11,390 bases of DNA from an uncultured Porphyromonadaceae bacterium (GTDB taxonomy: Bacteria; Bacteroidota; Bacteroidia; Bacteroidales; Muribaculaceae). How positions within the stretch are numbered: the first letter of the stretch is position 1; the number at the start of each line of letters is the position of its first letter. The notes beneath the pieces were generated by a model. That model did not search any database, was not told where the DNA came from, and worked only from the letters and a program-made list of their open reading frames with translations. The position numbers and the translations under genes are program-made. This document shows, piece after piece, positions 6,500 through 11,390 of this stretch. The DNA lies in contig CAMWYV010000012.1 in NCBI GenBank assembly GCA_947178565.1, forward strand, positions 1 through 11,390, given 5' to 3'.

Positions 6500-7864
6500 A
6501 TGGATACTGTAACACCGGATAAATCTAATCGTTTTATTCAAATGCTGTCAGACTGGCGCGAAAAGCATTTCAATGAAGCTTTCTTTGTGCCAGTTCTTGC
6601 TGTATTTGTTGGAATAGTAACCGGTTTCTGCGCTTTTCTATTGAAGAAAATGATTGGCGGAGTATCGCAGTGGCTTCACAAAACTTTTTCGGGAGATATT
6701 CAGTGGATGATGATACTAGTTCCTGTTGCTGGTATTCTCATTACCGGATTATTTGTCCGATATATTGTCCGGCTTGATATAACGCACGGGGTAAGTAAAC
6801 TTATAGCTAAACTTAACAATAAGATTTACAATATAAAGGCAAGAGTAATGGCGGCTCCGATGTTGGCGAGCAGTATCACACTTGGATTTGGCGGTTCAGC
6901 AGGCTCGGAAGGTCCGATTGCTTACACCGGAGCGGCTGTCGGCAGTAATTTTGCCCGTTGGTTCGGATTGTCCCCACAAATGATGATGGTATTGGTCGGG
7001 TGTGGAGCAGCCGCCGGTATTGCCGGCATTTACAAATCTCCTATCGGAGGATTTCTTTTCACGCTTGAAGTCCTTAGGCTTGAATTGACTACGATCTCTG
7101 TAATAACGGTATTACTTTCGGCTATTGTCGCCGTTATGACAACATATCTCTGCTCCGGTTATTCTTCTGACTTGCCTTTTGTCAGTGATCATATTTTTTC
7201 TGCATCGATGATGCCGCTTTTCATTATTTTGGGTATATTTTGCGGACTTTACTCTTTTTATTATTCTTACGTGATGAAAAGCATGGATAAGCACTATGAC
7301 AAAGTGAAAAATCCCTGGCTAAAGAATCTGTATGGCGGTATTGTGCTTGCAGCTTCCATATATTTGTTTCCATCTTTATATGGTGAAGGATATAATATAA
7401 TCGGAGAACTATTCGCCGGGAATATGGATTCTCTGTCTGACGGAACACTTATCGGGAAATTTGTAGATGGTACGCCTGCACTACTGATTATTTGTGTAGG
7501 ATTACTTCTTCTGAAGTGTTTTGCTGCATCTGCGAGTAATGGTGCAGGCGGTGTTGCAGGAGATTTCGCCCCGACCCTTTTTGCCGGAAGTATTGCTGGA
7601 CTGTTGTTCGCACTTATCACCACCTCCTTGATACCTCAATTGGATCTTCCTATTGGCGACATGATTTTACTCGGTATGGGGGGAGTTATGGCTGGAGCGA
7701 TCCGGGCTCCGATGATGGCACTGTTTCTTACAATCGAGATGACGGGTTGCTACTCACTTTTCTTTCCTGACCTTATAGTCTGTGGAGTCTCATTCGGTGT
7801 CATTCGTGTGCTTTCTAACAGAGATTATTTCGCACGCAGAGCTTTTTTCAAAAAAATACTTTAA
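6500..7864 (+). CDS. ClC-family chloride channel/transporter without CBS domains
   Basis: Integral inner-membrane anion transporter of the ClC family (PF00654), 454 residues with many hydrophobic helices over residues 27-440. Selectivity motifs seen: GGSAGSEGP (131-139), with E137 at the external gating glutamate (E148 of E. coli ClcA); GAAAGIAGIYKSPIGGFLFTLEV (169-191); and GAGGVAGDFAPTLFAG (348-363), equivalent to GxFxP. The helix-D motif GSGIP is replaced by THGVS (95-99). At the internal proton-site position (E203 of ClcA) my alignment places V191, just after E190, so exchange stoichiometry or mechanism may differ. The chain ends about ten residues after the last helix, with no cytosolic CBS pair. 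Possible roles are chloride/proton antiport, acid tolerance or fluoride export; the sequence does not decide. It follows nth closely and precedes the receptor gene by 41 bases. Confidence 0.93.
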   Translation: MDTVTPDKSNRFIQMLSDWREKHFNEAFFVPVLAVFVGIVTGFCAFLLKKMIGGVSQWLHKTFSGDIQWMMILVPVAGILITGLFVRYIVRLDITHGVSKLIAKLNNKIYNIKARVMAAPMLASSITLGFGGSAGSEGPIAYTGAAVGSNFARWFGLSPQMMMVLVGCGAAAGIAGIYKSPIGGFLFTLEVLRLELTTISVITVLLSAIVAVMTTYLCSGYSSDLPFVSDHIFSASMMPLFIILGIFCGLYSFYYSYVMKSMDKHYDKVKNPWLKNLYGGIVLAASIYLFPSLYGEGYNIIGELFAGNMDSLSDGTLIGKFVDGTPALLIICVGLLLLKCFAASASNGAGGVAGDFAPTLFAGSIAGLLFALITTSLIPQLDLPIGDMILLGMGGVMAGAIRAPMMALFLTIEMTGCYSLFFPDLIVCGVSFGVIRVLSNRDYFARRAFFKKIL

Positions 7865-7905
7865 TACATCTACAATTTTGACGCATTATCTGCGTTTAAT
7901 TTGAG

Positions 7906-10302
7906 ATGCCACTAAGAAAAATAATCTGTTTAACCATCGCATTAATCACCTCGGCTCTTTTCTTAAGCGCTGAGGAATTTACCTTACGCGGAAAAATTAT
8001 TGATGAAGAAGGAGAACCTATCGAAGGGGCTACCGTAAAGGTTTCTCCTGGATTTGCCGGTACAATGTCAAAAGCTAACGGTGAATACCGATTGACTGCT
8101 TCCGGCACAGATACCGTATTTGTCAGTTTCTCGTGTATATCGTACCGTACCGTTACCAGGAAATTGATAGAGCCGAAAGGTGAACTGACCATTAACATAC
8201 GTTTACATACTGCCGACAAAGAGGTTGGGACGGTTGAGGTAAAGGAGATTCGCAAACAAACGAGTGCAACACAACGCATTGATACCAGAGGTTACCGGAA
8301 TCATGCGGCTGATCCTACCGGAGGAAGTGTAGAGTCAATGCTCGCCACTATGCCGGGAGTTTCTGGAGCGAATGAGCTCAGTAATCAATATTCGGTAAGA
8401 GGTGGCTCCTATGATGAAAATACCGTATATATTAACGGTTTTGAGGTTTATAGACCACAACTTGTAAGTGCCTCTGCTCAGGAAGGACTCAGCATTATCA
8501 ACCCAGATCTGACTAAATCTGTAGAATTCTCTTCCGGAGGATTTGGCGCTCAGTATGCGGATAAGATGTCGTCTGTGCTTGACGTGCAGTATAAACATCC
8601 ACAACGTTTTGAAGCATCCTTAAATGCAAGTTTGATGGGTATAGAGGCTGCGGTTGGTTCTTCTTCGGCAAAATTTTCTCAGTTGCATGGTGTTCGCTAT
8701 CGTCAAAATGGATCAATACTTTCCACAACAGACACAAAAGGTGAATATGACCCTGATTTCTTTGACTGGCAGTCGTATTTTATTTTCAATCCCAATAACA
8801 GAATTAAAATCACCCTGCTCGGAGATGTTAATCTGGCAAACTATCGTTTTGAACCAGCCGATCGAAGTACCAATTTCGGCACTATGAACGATGCTAAAAA
8901 ATTCAAGGTTTATTTTGACGGTAAGGAGCACGACAAATTCACAAGCCTTTTTGGAGGATTGGGACTTGATTACAGAATGTCGCAATCAACTACTATGGCT
9001 CTGCAACTGTCCGGATATAAAGGGGACGAACTAGTGACCTACGATATTTCCGGGGAATATTGGCTTGATCAGGCGGGTGCTGACGAAGGTGCTATCGGTG
9101 GAGAAATGGGAGTTGGTAAATATCAGGATCATGCTCGTGATAGGCTTAAATCTCAGATTATCACCAGTTCATTGCGAGGTATATCAACTATCAAGACTCA
9201 CTCACTCACTTATGGCATCACTTTTAAGAGCATGAATATGAGTGATAATTCCATTGGTTGGGAAAGACGCGATTCTGCCGGATATTCTCTACCTGTTGCC
9301 GATCAGCTAAGAGTCTTTTACTTCTCCAGATCAGACAATGAGTTGTCAAGTTCTCAATTTTCCGCTTATGTACAGGACAATATCAAGATTGATGGTAAGT
9401 ATGGATACTTCAATATCAGTGCCGGCATAAGAGCTACATATACATCTTTCAATAAAGAATTTATTCTGAGTCCGCGTGCTCAGATCGGTTATGTACCTGC
9501 CAAAGCTCCGCGGTGGGCGTTCAGATTTGCTACGGGTCTATACCACCAGACTCCTTTTTTTAAAGAGATCAGGAAAGCCGACAAATTATATGACGGGGTT
9601 TATGAGCTGACACTTAATACGGATATTAAATCTCAGAGAAGTCTCCAGTTTGTACTTGGTGCCGACTATACTTTCCGGGCATTCAACCGACCGTTCAAAC
9701 TGTCTGGCGAGGCATATTACAAGAACCTGTCGAATATAATTCCCTACGAAATAGACAACCTCAAAATCACCTATTCCGGATTGAACGAAAGTTCCGGTTA
9801 CGTAACCGGTCTTGACATGAAGCTTTTTGGAGAATTTGTGCCCGGAAGCGAATCATGGCTCACTGTCGGTGTCATGAAATCAGGTGAGAATCTTCGTGGA
9901 ATAACCGTGCCGGTTGCAAATGAAAGGAGGTTCAATCTTTCTCTGTTTTTCACAGATTATTTACCGAAGTTGCCAAGGCTGAAACTGAGCCTGAGAGGGG
10001 TATTTATGGATGGTCTTATACAAAGCGCTCCTCACAGCAGTCGCGACAAAGGCTATTTCCGTACCCCCGCATACAAGCGTGTTGACTTAGGATTAGCCTA
10101 TGGCTTACTCACAGCAGACAGGACAGGGAATAATTTTAAATGGATTAAGAGCGCATGGATTGGTGTTGATTGTTTCAACCTGTTCGACATTTCTAATGTT
10201 GGAAATTACTATTGGGTAAGTGATGTTAACAATGTGCAGTATGCTGTGCCCAACTATCTGACCCGCAGATTGCTCAATATTAAACTTTCACTTGAATTCT
10301 GA
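7906..10302 (+). CDS. TonB-dependent outer membrane receptor with carboxypeptidase-regulatory-like N-terminal domain
   Basis: Outer membrane active-transport receptor of 798 residues, energised by TonB-ExbBD; the substrate is unknown. Domains in order: signal peptide (RKIICLTIALITSALFLSA, cleaved near residue 22); a CarboxypepD_reg-like beta-sandwich (about 24-105, FTLRGKIIDEEGEPIEGATV); a plug domain (about 120-230) with SVESMLATMPGVSGANE, YSVRGGSYDENTVYINGFE and FSSGGFGAQYADKMSSVLD; then a 22-strand-type barrel ending in the aromatic-terminated strand LNIKLSLEF. No SusD-like lipoprotein gene follows, so it is an unpaired receptor rather than a SusCD glycan system. The plug sequence resembles a conserved orphan receptor group in Bacteroidota, judged from memory. 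Start ATG 7906 gives the signal peptide directly. The stop TGA (10300-10302) abuts the convergent glycosyltransferase stop, the two forming TGATCA. Confidence 0.93.
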   Translation: MPLRKIICLTIALITSALFLSAEEFTLRGKIIDEEGEPIEGATVKVSPGFAGTMSKANGEYRLTASGTDTVFVSFSCISYRTVTRKLIEPKGELTINIRLHTADKEVGTVEVKEIRKQTSATQRIDTRGYRNHAADPTGGSVESMLATMPGVSGANELSNQYSVRGGSYDENTVYINGFEVYRPQLVSASAQEGLSIINPDLTKSVEFSSGGFGAQYADKMSSVLDVQYKHPQRFEASLNASLMGIEAAVGSSSAKFSQLHGVRYRQNGSILSTTDTKGEYDPDFFDWQSYFIFNPNNRIKITLLGDVNLANYRFEPADRSTNFGTMNDAKKFKVYFDGKEHDKFTSLFGGLGLDYRMSQSTTMALQLSGYKGDELVTYDISGEYWLDQAGADEGAIGGEMGVGKYQDHARDRLKSQIITSSLRGISTIKTHSLTYGITFKSMNMSDNSIGWERRDSAGYSLPVADQLRVFYFSRSDNELSSSQFSAYVQDNIKIDGKYGYFNISAGIRATYTSFNKEFILSPRAQIGYVPAKAPRWAFRFATGLYHQTPFFKEIRKADKLYDGVYELTLNTDIKSQRSLQFVLGADYTFRAFNRPFKLSGEAYYKNLSNIIPYEIDNLKITYSGLNESSGYVTGLDMKLFGEFVPGSESWLTVGVMKSGENLRGITVPVANERRFNLSLFFTDYLPKLPRLKLSLRGVFMDGLIQSAPHSSRDKGYFRTPAYKRVDLGLAYGLLTADRTGNNFKWIKSAWIGVDCFNLFDISNVGNYYWVSDVNNVQYAVPNYLTRRLLNIKLSLEF

Positions 10303-11274
10303 TCATCTCTTAACAAATCTGTCTGCAAATTCGCATATGACTTGTCCGAGTTTCTGGGGCAATTTATCAAGTATGAAGAAACTCACACGTAAAGCAATCG
10401 GGAGTTGGGTTATATACATAATCCTCTTATTAACTTCCGGATATGTCTCTCGCCATTTTGATATGTCGCAGTAATTGCCGCGGAGAAGTTTTATCTTTGC
10501 GTGAAATTTCATCAACAGGATGAATTTCTCATATTTCTCCACCAAACCATTCTCTACAAACCATTTTTCAACAAGCAGGCTACACATCTGTCTCTGACGC
10601 ATGGCAAGATCATGCTGAGTATTTGAAAGGGACGCACTTCGGTTATCAATCGTATAATTATATACTAACGAATCGACAACCACTGTTTTTTTAGCTACTG
10701 CAAATGCCCGGGAAATTATGTTGACATCTTCCCAACAATCAATGCCGTTCATGGGCATGATGTTATTGTCAGCCAAGAGTGATTTCCTAACCAACTTATT
10801 GCACTGACTGAAATTAACGGTATCGAGCGGCATATTGTTGAGATCTCCGAAATGCTTGGATGGAGCTACCTCTTTCACTTTATTCCCAGGATATGTCTTG
10901 TTGACTTTTCCACAAACAATATCCGCACAGTTTTCTCTCGCTTTAAACAGCAAGGTATTAATTGAATCTCCGGTGAATGTGTCATCTGCATCCAATCTGG
11001 CAAGAAATTCCCCCGATGCATTATTGATGCCAAGAGCAGTAGCCGCAGCGACCCCTTGACGGAAAGGACTGTTAATCAATTTACTCTTCTTTTCAAATTC
11101 AGGATGAAGAGCAAAGAAATACTTTACAACATCCTCACTATGGTCTGTACTTCCGTCATTTATGAGTATAAATTCAATCTCTTCCTCACAATTTTGTGAA
11201 TTAAGAGACTCCAAAGCCGCTTCTAAAGTAGTCTCCGCATTATGAAATGGGAGAAGAACTGAAACAGCAACCAT
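10303..11274 (-). CDS. Family 2 glycosyltransferase (GT-A fold)
   Basis: Predicted cytosolic or membrane-associated enzyme that moves a sugar from a nucleotide-sugar donor to a growing cell-surface glycan. It has 323 residues with a classic GT2 (PF00535) N-terminal half: the opening strand VSVLLPFHNAETTLEAALES, ILINDGSTD with D40, and the metal-binding LDADD (94-98). A GT2-style WED (181-183) is the likely catalytic-base region. The C-terminal 100 residues are helical and basic (e.g. MKFHAKIKLLRGNY, ALRVSFFILDKLPQKLG), perhaps for membrane contact; there is no true transmembrane segment. ATG 11274 begins exactly at the family's first strand. It starts 17 bases after the upstream barrel gene on the same strand. 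No other polysaccharide genes are in view, so the acceptor (LPS, capsule or protein glycan) is unknown. Confidence 0.93.
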   Translation of the reverse strand: MVAVSVLLPFHNAETTLEAALESLNSQNCEEEIEFILINDGSTDHSEDVVKYFFALHPEFEKKSKLINSPFRQGVAAATALGINNASGEFLARLDADDTFTGDSINTLLFKARENCADIVCGKVNKTYPGNKVKEVAPSKHFGDLNNMPLDTVNFSQCNKLVRKSLLADNNIMPMNGIDCWEDVNIISRAFAVAKKTVVVDSLVYNYTIDNRSASLSNTQHDLAMRQRQMCSLLVEKWFVENGLVEKYEKFILLMKFHAKIKLLRGNYCDISKWRETYPEVNKRIMYITQLPIALRVSFFILDKLPQKLGQVICEFADRFVKR

Positions 11275-11291
11275 AGTAAACCGTCAGGATA

Positions 11292-11390
11292 TTAGAAAAT
11301 ATAGCCTATAGACACGGTAAATACTCCCGAGCCATAATCTTTCAATGCTCTATATTTCGCCTCTAGTGCCAGTTTCAAAGTGGGTTTGGC
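11292..11390 (-). CDS. C-terminal end of an outer membrane beta-barrel protein (cut by window)
   Basis: The minus-strand frame from the window edge reads 32 residues (AKPTLKLALEAKYR, then ALKDYGSGVFTVSIGYIF) and stops at TAA 11294-11292. Alternating polar and hydrophobic residues and a final aromatic residue (GYIF) are the usual last strand of an outer membrane barrel recognised by the BAM machinery. The protein family cannot be told from so short a piece. It lies 17 bases upstream of the glycosyltransferase start, consistent with one transcript. Confidence 0.65.
   Translation of the reverse strand, partial: AKPTLKLALEAKYRALKDYGSGVFTVSIGYIF

Overview
The window is chromosomal DNA from a member of the Bacteroidota, most likely the order Bacteroidales; a Muribaculaceae-type gut lineage is plausible but cannot be proven from this sequence. 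The evidence is threefold. There is a large unpaired TonB-dependent receptor with an N-terminal carboxypeptidase-regulatory-like domain and a secreted PCMD-like beta-sandwich protein. PheS carries the CxxC-x4-CxxC insert that I recall as typical of Bacteroidota. Three genes are preceded by the Bacteroidota -7 promoter element TAnnTTTG, and Shine-Dalgarno sequences are largely absent. Both TAA and TGA terminate intact genes, so the genetic code looks standard.

Layout. Bases 1-618 (+) hold the 3' part of a LolD/MacB-type ABC transporter ATPase. It meets, tail to tail with one base between, a minus-strand pair read from about 3491 to 620: a POTRA-less Omp85 (BamA/TamA-like) outer membrane barrel, then an EptA/MCR-like phosphoethanolamine transferase that overlaps it by 14 bases. 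The barrel gene has an in-frame TAA at codon 41, between an intact signal peptide and an intact mature domain. A 211-base divergent promoter region (3492-3702) separates it from a plus-strand secreted PCMD-like protein (3703-4656). Next comes a compact plus-strand run: pheS, nth, a CBS-less ClC chloride transporter and the TonB-dependent receptor (4793-10302), with gaps of 15, 24 and 41 bases. The receptor ends directly against a convergent minus-strand family 2 glycosyltransferase (11274-10303), with no base between them. Upstream of the glycosyltransferase is the C-terminal end of another outer membrane barrel protein, cut by the window edge.

The region mixes housekeeping (pheS, nth) with cell-envelope functions: lipid A or glycan decoration, outer membrane barrels, a receptor, an ion transporter and an ABC ATPase. 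I see no mobile element, CRISPR array, tRNA or rRNA, and no convincing new multi-gene system. The observation most worth following up is the in-frame stop in the Omp85 barrel gene. It is either a genuine nonsense mutation (a pseudogene or phase-variant-like state), a readthrough case, or a sequence error.
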